A DNA stretch of 64,000 bases from Aquabacterium sp. (lineage in GTDB: Bacteria; Pseudomonadota; Gammaproteobacteria; Burkholderiales; Burkholderiaceae_C), in the NCBI RefSeq assembly GCF_029946005.1, contig NZ_JAQSDR010000015.1, forward strand, positions 228,280-292,279, in the 5' to 3' direction. The translations under genes were made by a program, and so were the position numbers. This document shows positions 57,522 to 64,000 of this stretch, piece by piece. The notes beneath the pieces are model-generated. The model did no database searches, was not told the DNA's origin, and worked only from the letters and a program-made list of their open reading frames with translations. Every line of letters starts with the position of its first letter. Within the stretch, counting starts at the first letter, position 1.

Positions 57522-58388
57522 ATGAACCAGCACCACCCCATCGTCCCGCGTGAAAAGCTCGACTTCGGCCTCGAAGGCGACATCCCGAAATACTGGTTCG
57601 GGGGCCACCCCTTCAAGACGCGCTACTTCGACGCCATGTCGACCATCTTCCCCGAGGGCGAGCGCTTCTTCATCTCCTGCGTGCGCGACTTCCGCGACCA
57701 GGTCACCGATCCGGTCCTGCGCGAAGAAATCAAACACTTCATCCGCCAGGAAGGCCAGCACGGCATCGTCCACAGCCAATACAACGAACGCCTCAAGGCC
57801 CAAGGCATCGATGTGGACAGGCTCGAAGGCATCCAGCGCGGCCTGATCGAGTGGATGCGCAAGTACCTGCCCAAGAAGCACACCCTGGCCAGCACCGCCG
57901 CCGCCGAGCACATGACCTCGATCATGGCGCACAGCTTTTTCGCCCGCAAAGACGTCATGGCCAATGTCGACCCGCGCATGCGCGCCATGTACGCCTGGCA
58001 CGCCATGGAAGAGATCGAGCACAAGGCCGTCGCCTTCGACGTGATGCAGAAAATCGCCAAGGTCTGGTACCCCCGCCGCGTGGTGGCCATGGTCGAAGTC
58101 ACCCTGGGCTTCACCATCAACTCCCTGCTGACCACGCGCCACATGCTCAAGGTCGATGGCTTCAGCCGCCTGCAACGCGCCAAACTCTGGGCACAAGGCC
58201 TGTGGTGGCTGTACAAACCCGGCGGCCTGTTCACGTCCATGTTCAGCCAGTACATCCACTACTACAAACCCGGCTTCCACCCCTGGCAGCAAGGCCAGAT
58301 GGACAGCTACCAACTCTGGCTCAACACCTTCAACCAGACCGGTGACGCGATCCTGGCTGGCGAAGTGCTGCACGCGGCAGCCGCCTGA
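57522..58388 (+). CDS. Predicted metal-dependent hydrolase (PF10118-like), paralogue 2
   Basis: A 288-residue paralogue of the gene before it, with the same motif order: PREKLDFGLEGDIPKYW, GERFFISCVRDF, RQEGQHGIVH, AEHMTSIMAH and WHAMEEIEHKAVAFD. The N-terminus is shorter. The C-terminal FSRLQRAKLWAQGLWWLYKPGG segment is nearly shared with paralogue 1. It follows after nine bases with a GAGGAGA site, so co-translation is likely. The DNA is clearly diverged, so the duplication is not recent. Confidence 0.85.
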   Translation: MNQHHPIVPREKLDFGLEGDIPKYWFGGHPFKTRYFDAMSTIFPEGERFFISCVRDFRDQVTDPVLREEIKHFIRQEGQHGIVHSQYNERLKAQGIDVDRLEGIQRGLIEWMRKYLPKKHTLASTAAAEHMTSIMAHSFFARKDVMANVDPRMRAMYAWHAMEEIEHKAVAFDVMQKIAKVWYPRRVVAMVEVTLGFTINSLLTTRHMLKVDGFSRLQRAKLWAQGLWWLYKPGGLFTSMFSQYIHYYKPGFHPWQQGQMDSYQLWLNTFNQTGDAILAGEVLHAAAA

Positions 58389-58445
58389 CCACGACTGAAC
58401 CACAGAAAAGTCTCAAGTTTCTCAGAGGGTGGCCGATATGGCCGT

Positions 58446-59366
58446 ATGACAGTCCTGCGCACCACAGACGCTCCCGCCCATTCGGCCACCCCCACCAAGG
58501 CCGTGCCCATCGTGCCGCGCGAGCACCTCGACTTCGGCCTGGAGGACGGCGACATCCCCCGCCACTGGTTCGGCGGCGACCCGTTCAAGACGCGCTTTTT
58601 CGACGCCATGTCCACCCTCTTCCCCGAGGGCGAGCGCTTCTTCATCACCTGCGTGCGCGATTTCCGCGACCAGGTCACCGACCCCGAACACCTGCAGGCC
58701 ATCAAGGATTTCACCCGGCAGGAGGCCCAGCACAGCATGGTGCATTCGGCCTTCAATCAGCGCCTGGCAGATCAAGGCATCAAGGTCGACCGCATCCTGG
58801 CCAACCAGCGCCACTTCCTGTTCGACGTCACCCGCCAACGCCTGTCACGCCAGCAAACCCTGGCCATCACCGCCGCCTCCGAGCACCTCACGGCCATCAT
58901 GGCCCAGGGCTGGTTCGAGCGCGGCGACCTCTTCCGGGACGCCGACCCACGCGTGCGCGCCATGTACGTCTGGCACGCCGTCGAGGAAGTCGAGCACAAA
59001 GGCGTCGCCTACGACGTCATGCAACAAGTCGCCCGGGTGGGTTACCTGCGGCGCGTGCTCGCGCTGCTGCAGGTCAGCATTAACTTCCCGATGTTCGTGT
59101 TCCAAATCATGCGCCACATGCTCAAGGTCGACGGCTTCAGCCGCACGCAGCGCCTCAAGCTGTGGACCAAGGGACTGTGGTGGCTGTACGGCCCCGGCGG
59201 CATGATGGCCGACATCATCCGACCCTACCTGGCCTGGTACAAACCGGGCTTCCACCCGTGGGATTCGGGCATGTTGCCCAGCTACACCGTGTGGGCCGAC
59301 ACCCTCAAACGCACCGGCGACGTGATCGCGGCCAGCGATGCCCTGACGGCACCACCTCAACGTTGA
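58446..59366 (+). CDS. Predicted metal-dependent hydrolase (PF10118-like), paralogue 3
   Basis: A 306-residue third member. It keeps PREHLDFGLEDGDIPRHW, GERFFITCVRDF, RQEAQHSMVH, SEHLTAIMAQ and WHAVEEVEHKGVAYD, with more substitutions than the other two: A to S before EH and H to Q in its ligand-like motifs do not remove the Glu/His residues. The gap to paralogue 2 is 57 bases. The 3' end converges on the lipase-chaperone-like gene with nine bases between stops. Confidence 0.85.
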   Translation: MTVLRTTDAPAHSATPTKAVPIVPREHLDFGLEDGDIPRHWFGGDPFKTRFFDAMSTLFPEGERFFITCVRDFRDQVTDPEHLQAIKDFTRQEAQHSMVHSAFNQRLADQGIKVDRILANQRHFLFDVTRQRLSRQQTLAITAASEHLTAIMAQGWFERGDLFRDADPRVRAMYVWHAVEEVEHKGVAYDVMQQVARVGYLRRVLALLQVSINFPMFVFQIMRHMLKVDGFSRTQRLKLWTKGLWWLYGPGGMMADIIRPYLAWYKPGFHPWDSGMLPSYTVWADTLKRTGDVIAASDALTAPPQR

Positions 59367-59375
59367 GCCGCCCCT

Positions 59376-60188
59376 TCAGGGCAGTTGCAAATCGCGCTCA
59401 AGCCGGGCAGCTTCCGGCCCGCTGAAATTTTGCTGCAGGTAAAGGCGGATGCGGATCAGCCGCTGGCCCTCATCCAACGACGCATCCTGCATCAGATGGG
59501 CCCACTCCTGCCCGGCCTTCCCCGCGCGCGCACGCCAATCGCCGCGTGCACCTGAGGCTGCCGAAGCCACCACGCCCGCCGACGCGGGGGCCTTCGACAG
59601 CACATCGTCCAGACTGGATGCCGCAGGCTGTCGGGGGCTCGCCACCAGGTTGGCAATGCGCCGTTGCAAGGCAGCCTCGTCCTCTCCAAAAAACGCCTCG
59701 GCCCAGTCCGCCCCCAACCACTGACGCCGCACCCGGTGCTGCTCGTTCAAGGTGGCCTGCCATCCCTTGGGCTCAGAGCCGTTGAAGGGATGCTGCCAAT
59801 CGTGGTTCTGCAGACGCGCATAGCGGTCCCAGATGGCCAGCACCTGAACGCTGTTGGCCTGCCCCAGGTCGGCCTGGGCGTCTTGCTCCAAGGTCGCGCG
59901 CACCTCCACCATGGTCACGCCCTTGCCCAAGGGCAGGTAGCTGTCAAACCGTTCGCGCAATGCACGCCCCGGCACCAGCTTGCCTCCTAGCACCGACCAA
60001 GCCTTCGGTGCCCAGCCACCGGCGGGTCGCACCACGGCGCCCTTGGCCGTCGGTGGCGTTGGCTCCAGGCCCGCAACGGCCTGAGGCACCGATGCCTTGC
60101 CCGCGTCCACCTCGGGACCTTGCCCCCGTTCGTACCACCAGACCAGCACCCCGGCAATGGCCAGGACCAGCAGCGCACGCTTGACCAT
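59376..60188 (-). CDS. Lipase secretion chaperone-like protein (Lif family)
   Basis: A 270-residue protein with an N-terminal membrane anchor (about 4-20), an Ala/Pro/Gly-rich spacer (about 25-60) and a helical part with RERFDSYL near residue 80 and WLGADWAEAFFGEDEAALQRR in the middle. These match steric lipase foldases (Lif), whose signature is RxxFDY(F/C)LSA. Here the signature tyrosine position reads Ser (FDSYL), so activity is uncertain. No lipase gene lies in the window. It lies six bases after the pgk stop on the same strand, so it may be expressed with pgk. Confidence 0.7.
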   Translation of the reverse strand: MVKRALLVLAIAGVLVWWYERGQGPEVDAGKASVPQAVAGLEPTPPTAKGAVVRPAGGWAPKAWSVLGGKLVPGRALRERFDSYLPLGKGVTMVEVRATLEQDAQADLGQANSVQVLAIWDRYARLQNHDWQHPFNGSEPKGWQATLNEQHRVRRQWLGADWAEAFFGEDEAALQRRIANLVASPRQPAASSLDDVLSKAPASAGVVASAASGARGDWRARAGKAGQEWAHLMQDASLDEGQRLIRIRLYLQQNFSGPEAARLERDLQLP

Positions 60189-60194
60189 GGCTGG

Positions 60195-61418
60195 TCAGCC
60201 CGCTGCGCGCTTTTGCAAGATCTCGAACGCTGGCAAGGTCTTGCCCTCCAGCACCTCCAGGAAGGCACCACCGCCTGTCGAGATGTAGCCCACGTCCTTC
60301 TCGATGCCGTATTTGGCAATCGCCGCCAAGGTATCGCCACCGCCGGCAATGCTGAAGGCGTTGGACTCGGCAATCGCCTTGGCAATCGTCCTGGTGCCAT
60401 TTTCGAAAGCCGCGACCTCGAACACGCCCACTGGGCCATTCCACACCACCGTACCGGCCGACTTCAACTGCCCTGCCAGCTTGTCCGCCGTCTTGGGCCC
60501 GATGTCGAGAATCATGTCGTCATCGGTCACATCGGTGGCGGCCTTCACCACGGGCTTGGCAGCAGCCAGGAACGCGCCAAAATCGAACTTCCCGCTGGGC
60601 ACGCCCTCGGCCACCACCACGTCCTCAGGAATCGGCACCTCGGCACCCCTCGCTTTCATCGCCGAGATCACCGCCGTGGCGGCGGGTACCAGGTCGCGCT
60701 CGACCAGTGACTTGCCCACGTTCAAACCGGCGGCCAGCATGAAGGTGTTGGCAATGCCGCCCCCCACGATCAGGCCATCCACCTTCGTGGACAGCGCCTC
60801 CAGAATCGTCAGCTTGCTCGACACCTTCGACCCCGCCACGATGGCCACCAGCGGCCGCTTGGGTGCCGCCAAAGCCTTGTTCAGCGCGTCGATCTCGGCC
60901 GACAACAGCGGGCCGGCGCAGGCCACCTTGGCGTACTGCGCGATGCCGTAGGTCGTGCCCTCGGCCCGGTGCGCCGTGCCAAAGGCGTCGTTCACAAAGA
61001 TGTCGCACAAGGCGGCCAGCTTGCGCGCCAGCACTTCGTCGTTCTTCTTCTCGCCCTTGTTCAGACGGCAATTCTCCAGCAGCACCACATCGCCATACGC
61101 CACGGTCACACCGTCCACCCAGTTGGACACCAGCTTGACCTCACGCCCCAGCAACTCCCCCAGGCGCTTCGCCACCGGTGCCAGCGAATCCGCCAGCGTG
61201 AACTCGCCCTCCGTCGGGCGCCCCAGGTGCGACGTCACCATCACGGCCGCGCCCGCCTTCAGCGCCAGTTCAATCGCGGGAACCGAGGCCCGCACGCGGG
61301 TGTCTTCGGTGATGTTGCCGACATCGTCTTGCGGCACGTTCAGATCGGCGCGGATGAACACGCGCTGGCCAGCCACCTTGCCTTGGGCCACGAGGTCTTC
61401 AAATCGGAGGATGTTCAT
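60195..61418 (-). CDS. pgk: Phosphoglycerate kinase
   Basis: A 407-residue protein starting [30 protein letters not shown]. The substrate-binding [11 protein letters not shown] and [15 protein letters not shown] segments, [17 protein letters not shown], and the nucleotide-binding [12 protein letters not shown] and [13 protein letters not shown] are all present. It interconverts 1,3-bisphosphoglycerate and 3-phosphoglycerate with ADP/ATP. In related genomes pyk follows directly; here the lipase-chaperone-like gene and the hydrolase cluster intervene. Confidence 0.95.
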   Translation of the reverse strand: MNILRFEDLVAQGKVAGQRVFIRADLNVPQDDVGNITEDTRVRASVPAIELALKAGAAVMVTSHLGRPTEGEFTLADSLAPVAKRLGELLGREVKLVSNWVDGVTVAYGDVVLLENCRLNKGEKKNDEVLARKLAALCDIFVNDAFGTAHRAEGTTYGIAQYAKVACAGPLLSAEIDALNKALAAPKRPLVAIVAGSKVSSKLTILEALSTKVDGLIVGGGIANTFMLAAGLNVGKSLVERDLVPAATAVISAMKARGAEVPIPEDVVVAEGVPSGKFDFGAFLAAAKPVVKAATDVTDDDMILDIGPKTADKLAGQLKSAGTVVWNGPVGVFEVAAFENGTRTIAKAIAESNAFSIAGGGDTLAAIAKYGIEKDVGYISTGGGAFLEVLEGKTLPAFEILQKRAAG

Positions 61419-61584
61419 GATGGTGAAATGGGATGAAAGACAAAACGGAATCTGGGCCCGATTGTAGAGAGCCTCGCACTCCTGAAACCTGGGGTCAGTC
61501 CGGGAGTGTGCATGCCCCTCGCCCCACCCTGTGCGTAACCAGGGTGTTTCATTTCACCCGGTCGTTACACGGAATCCGTCAAAT

Positions 61585-61935
61585 TCACCAGCCCAGCCCC
61601 AGTTTGAGTCCGAGCAAAACCGCCATCCCACTCAGAATGGTGCCCAGCATGCCCTTTTGCCACCAGGCCCACGCCACGGCCACCGCCGTGGCAAAAAAGC
61701 GTGCATCACGCCAGTCATGAGGCCAATGGCCCTGAATGAGCAACACTTCCGGAAGCACCACGGCACTCAAGGCCGCCAAAGGCGCGTAACGCAAACCACG
61801 CTCCAACCAGGCGGGCAAACGCCAAGGCTGCTCGCTCAAGAAGAAAAATGACCGGCTGAACGCCGAAATCGCCACCAAGCCCAGGGCCGCGATCGCCATT
61901 TCCGTCGTGCTCATGGAAGCAACCCCTAACGCCAT
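61585..61935 (-). CDS. azlD: AzlD-family branched-chain amino acid exporter subunit
   Basis: A 116-residue membrane protein with four hydrophobic helices (about 10-30, 45-65, 75-90 and 95-115). ATG 61935 is preferred; a TTG two codons upstream overlaps the azlC stop and an ATG seven codons downstream is also possible. AzlD-type proteins pair with AzlC to export branched-chain or other amino acids. The SRSFFFL segment and the length fit the family. It is coupled to azlC. Confidence 0.8.
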   Translation of the reverse strand: MALGVASMSTTEMAIAALGLVAISAFSRSFFFLSEQPWRLPAWLERGLRYAPLAALSAVVLPEVLLIQGHWPHDWRDARFFATAVAVAWAWWQKGMLGTILSGMAVLLGLKLGLGW

Positions 61936-61937
61936 GT

Positions 61938-62717
61938 TCAAGCCCCTCCAGAAACGTCAGAGGCTGCGGCCTTGCGCTGCGTCGCCATCAACTGATCCAA
62001 CAGCAGGCCACAGGCCACGGCAGACGCCACCGCCACAATCATGTTGAGCTTGAACGGCAAGCTGAACGCCGCCACGGCGGCCGTCCCCGCAATCCCCGCA
62101 CTGAGGGCGGTGGCGCGGTCATTCGTCAGCGACACCAACAGGCCCACCAAGGCCAAGGTCCCCGCGAAACCCAGCCCCCACTGCGTGGGAATCGTCCCCG
62201 CGAACAAAACGCCCACCAGCGAAGCCACATTCCACGCAGCCCAGTTCACCGAGACCAAGCCGGCAAAGTAGGCCAAAGGCGCAGGATTCTCAGGACCGGC
62301 AGGGGGCGATGCACCATGGCGCTGCATCATCATCACGTAAGTGATGTCAGCGGTCAGGTAACCGGCGACCAGGCGCCAGCGCAGCGGCAAGCTCATCATG
62401 TGCAGGCGCATCTGCGCACTGAAAATAACAAAGCGCAGGTTCACGCACAGCGCGGTCACCCAGACCACCCACAAGGGTGCGCCAGCCAGCATCAAAGGCA
62501 AAGCGGCCAGCTGAGCACTCGCAGCGAAAGCAGTCAGGCTCATCAGCAAGGCAATCGGCAAGGGCAGGCCGGCCTTGACCATTGCCACCCCCGTCACCAA
62601 GCCCCAGGCCAACACCCCTGGGGTGACGGCCCCCATGTCGCGCGCGCCTTGGCGGAACTCGGCATGCCGCCACAAGGATGCGTGGAGCAAACCCCACGGT
62701 GCTGTTTCTCGACTCAT
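61938..62717 (-). CDS. azlC: AzlC-family amino acid exporter permease
   Basis: A 259-residue protein with about seven hydrophobic helices. The N-terminal FRQGARDMGAVTPGVLAWGLVTGVAMVKAGL and the LMSLTAFAASAQLAALPLM and LCVNLRFVIFSAQ segments are AzlC signatures. It is the larger subunit of an AzlCD exporter that removes branched-chain amino acids or toxic analogues from the cell. The two genes abut, with the downstream start just past the stop. Confidence 0.87.
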   Translation of the reverse strand: MSRETAPWGLLHASLWRHAEFRQGARDMGAVTPGVLAWGLVTGVAMVKAGLPLPIALLMSLTAFAASAQLAALPLMLAGAPLWVVWVTALCVNLRFVIFSAQMRLHMMSLPLRWRLVAGYLTADITYVMMMQRHGASPPAGPENPAPLAYFAGLVSVNWAAWNVASLVGVLFAGTIPTQWGLGFAGTLALVGLLVSLTNDRATALSAGIAGTAAVAAFSLPFKLNMIVAVASAVACGLLLDQLMATQRKAAASDVSGGA

Positions 62718-62754
62718 GCGGCCATTGTCACGGCAAGGCCTTCACCAATGATCG

Positions 62755-63192
62755 TCAGTGGTCGCTTGATTTGGTCGGTTTGCCTTTGCCGACCTTGGCT
62801 TCAGGCTCATCGGCGTCCTCTTCGTCGCCCTCCGCAGGCGCGGACGGTTTGGAAGCCGCCGATGGCGGGGCGGGGCGGGGCACCACAGGGGCAATCCCCT
62901 CCAGCTTGTTCTCGCGCATGTACTCGTCCATCTCACGCCACCCCGTGAACACCGACGATTTCTCCGCTTTCGGATTGAGCAAGTAGCAGTCTTCAATCGC
63001 CCTCATGGCATGGCGGCAGGCGCTGCCAATGGCCTTCGCGTCTGCCATCTGGCGCTCTGCGGCCTTCTCAGGGGTTTCAATGCCCAACTGATCACAACCC
63101 GACATGCCCATCATGGTCACCACCAGCCCGCCCATCACGACCCAGCTTCTGGTCCATTGCCGAGTTACCGCTGAACACTGTTCCGTCCGCAT
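62755..63192 (-). CDS. Small putative lipoprotein
   Basis: About 145 residues from ATG 63192, which has a GGAG site six bases upstream; ATG 63204 is possible. A hydrophobic segment (about 18-33) ends in a lipobox MSGC, so the mature chain probably starts at Cys34 as an outer- or inner-membrane lipoprotein. A helical region (about 40-100) with two cysteines is followed by a Pro/Ala/Glu-rich tail. No family is recognised. Confidence 0.6.
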   Translation of the reverse strand: MRTEQCSAVTRQWTRSWVVMGGLVVTMMGMSGCDQLGIETPEKAAERQMADAKAIGSACRHAMRAIEDCYLLNPKAEKSSVFTGWREMDEYMRENKLEGIAPVVPRPAPPSAASKPSAPAEGDEEDADEPEAKVGKGKPTKSSDH

Positions 63193-63323
63193 CCTGTGCT
63201 CCATATCGCCGCGCCTTCGCCATGCTCCGGGACGTGCCAACAACATGCGAATGCAAGCAACGTCCTTCATTGCCCTCGTTTACGGCCAAACCAAGGGCCA
63301 ACTTGAGCAAAATCTCATCATCC

Positions 63324-63355
63324 GAGAAAAAAGAAAGGGCCCCGTCAGGGCCCTT
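63324..63355 (-). terminator. Rho-independent terminator after smg
   Basis: A perfect stem AAGGGCCC (63335-63342) / GGGCCCTT (63348-63355) with a five-base loop is followed on the minus strand by a T-rich run (63324-63334). It is about 40 bases past the smg stop. Confidence 0.85.
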
Positions 63356-63394
63356 GGCTTATCCGCGCGGCGGATGATGACGCATGTCAACGCG

Positions 63395-63847
63395 TTAATG
63401 AATCAAACGGTCCTCCGCCTCCACAAACAACTCATCCAGGATCAAGGCATCCGGCTCTTCGCCGCGGCTCCAAAAGAGCATCAGCACCACGATCTTGAGG
63501 TCTTCAAGGCTCATCGGCCCACCGGATATCACCAGAGCCCGATCGAGGACCACTTCGCGCAAGCGCGTGGACAGCACGCCAGCCGACTCCAGGAACTGCA
63601 GGAAGCCCAAAGCCTCAGCGCCCAAATGCTCCAACTCCAAAGCTGAATACACCCGGGTACTGCCCTCGGACTGATCCAGTCCTTCGTGAGAGGACAGGGT
63701 GTTCAAACCATCAAGCCAAGCCAGTGCCTCACGGATTTCATCAGCTTCAAAACCCACCGCAGTGAGCTTGCGCGCCAAGAGGTCCGACTCGGGGCAGGCA
63801 TCGGGCCGCCAGTAGTGTTCGTAAAGGTAAACCAAGACATCGAACAT
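63395..63847 (-). CDS. smg: Smg family protein (DUF494)
   Basis: A 150-residue protein from ATG 63847 (MFDVLVYLYEHYW, the standard Smg start); the longer frame crosses the rRNA terminator. The LARKLTAVGFEADEIREALAWLDGL and LDRAL(V)ISGG...LEDLKIVVLMLFW segments are family signatures. The function is not well established; in many proteobacteria it lies beside dprA and topA, but here it is next to an rRNA operon end. Confidence 0.88.
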   Translation of the reverse strand: MFDVLVYLYEHYWRPDACPESDLLARKLTAVGFEADEIREALAWLDGLNTLSSHEGLDQSEGSTRVYSALELEHLGAEALGFLQFLESAGVLSTRLREVVLDRALVISGGPMSLEDLKIVVLMLFWSRGEEPDALILDELFVEAEDRLIH

Positions 63848-63913
63848 GAAAACACTATAGCGCAAGGAGTCGGTGCTCGTGGAGCGAAGGTGAAACAGAG
63901 GTTCCGACAAAGC

Positions 63914-63944
63914 AAAAAGCCCAACCGTGAGGTTGGGCTTTTTT
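63914..63944 (-). terminator. rRNA operon terminator, usable on both strands
   Basis: Arms AAAAAGCCCAACC (63914-63926) and GGTTGGGCTTTTT (63931-63943) with loop GTGA. It lies 11 bases past the 5S 3' end on the minus strand and ends in six T residues. Confidence 0.9.
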
Positions 63945-63954
63945 AGCATTAATA

Positions 63955-64000
63955 GCCTGACGATGTCCTACTTTCACACGGGAACCCGCACTATCATCGG
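63955..64000 (-). rRNA. rrf: 5S ribosomal RNA, 3' end (5' part outside window)
   Basis: The minus strand reads CCGATGATAGTGCGGG and on to the final CATCGTCAGGC, the 3' third of a betaproteobacterial 5S rRNA, including the loop E/helix V part. The RNA ends at about 63955, and the rest of the rRNA operon lies beyond the right edge. Confidence 0.92.

Overview
The window is GC-rich chromosomal DNA from a member of the Burkholderiales (Betaproteobacteria). The evidence is the 3' end of a betaproteobacterial-type 5S rRNA at the right edge, a System II cytochrome c maturation pair (ResB plus a WWD-domain protein) beside cytochrome c4 and engB, class II aldolase with pgk, pyk and purC, a Smg (DUF494) gene and a type IV pilus minor-pilin operon. 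The genus cannot be fixed from the sequence; Sphaerotilaceae or Comamonadaceae-like lineages are plausible.

Layout. 1-1.3 kb: end of an alpha/beta hydrolase and a 3-mercaptopyruvate sulfurtransferase. 1.3-9.4 kb (minus): pilus operon pilE-fimT-pilV-pilW-pilX-pilY1 followed by a TonB-C-like gene. 9.7-13 kb: glycolate oxidase subunits glcF/glcE (no glcD here) and a divergent nitrilase-family amidase. 13-16.2 kb: TonB-dependent receptor and small conserved proteins. 16.2-23.8 kb (minus): a large diheme cytochrome c, a Crp/Fnr regulator, the WWD protein, ResB and cytochrome c4, a coherent c-type cytochrome block. 23.8-27.7 kb: engB, then a coiled-coil protein and an orphan VirD4/TraG-like ATPase whose membrane-anchoring N-terminal part lies in a second, frameshifted reading frame. 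27.9-31.5 kb (minus): purC, a DUF481 protein, a glutathione transferase and fba.

31.8-52.9 kb is the most unusual part. A hybrid histidine kinase and a FeeM-like acyltransferase precede a tightly packed plus-strand operon of seven genes: a GAF-HlyD membrane fusion protein, an M50 metalloprotease fused to a HlyD-like domain, a SecA-like motor lacking the usual C-terminal region, a second HlyD adaptor, a roughly 2,240-residue DUF4347/cadherin/Ig-repeat surface protein with an N-terminal LEPR-like motif and a C-terminal membrane segment, a PAS-HisKA-HATPase-REC-Hpt kinase, a REC-degenerate GGDEF-EAL protein and a chalcone-isomerase-like periplasmic protein. The four genes from the giant gene onward join through ATGA overlaps. 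I read this as a candidate dedicated export and display system for a giant adhesin, with two-component and c-di-GMP control. It separates pyk from fba, genes often adjacent in Burkholderiales, which suggests an inserted island.

52.9-64 kb: pyk; an alpha/beta hydrolase and an AraC regulator translationally coupled; three tandem paralogues of a predicted metal-dependent hydrolase family; a lipase-chaperone-like protein; pgk; an AzlCD exporter; a small lipoprotein; smg; and the 5S rRNA 3' end with its terminator. The ancestral pgk-pyk-fba-purC order is preserved on the minus strand but opened up by accessory insertions.
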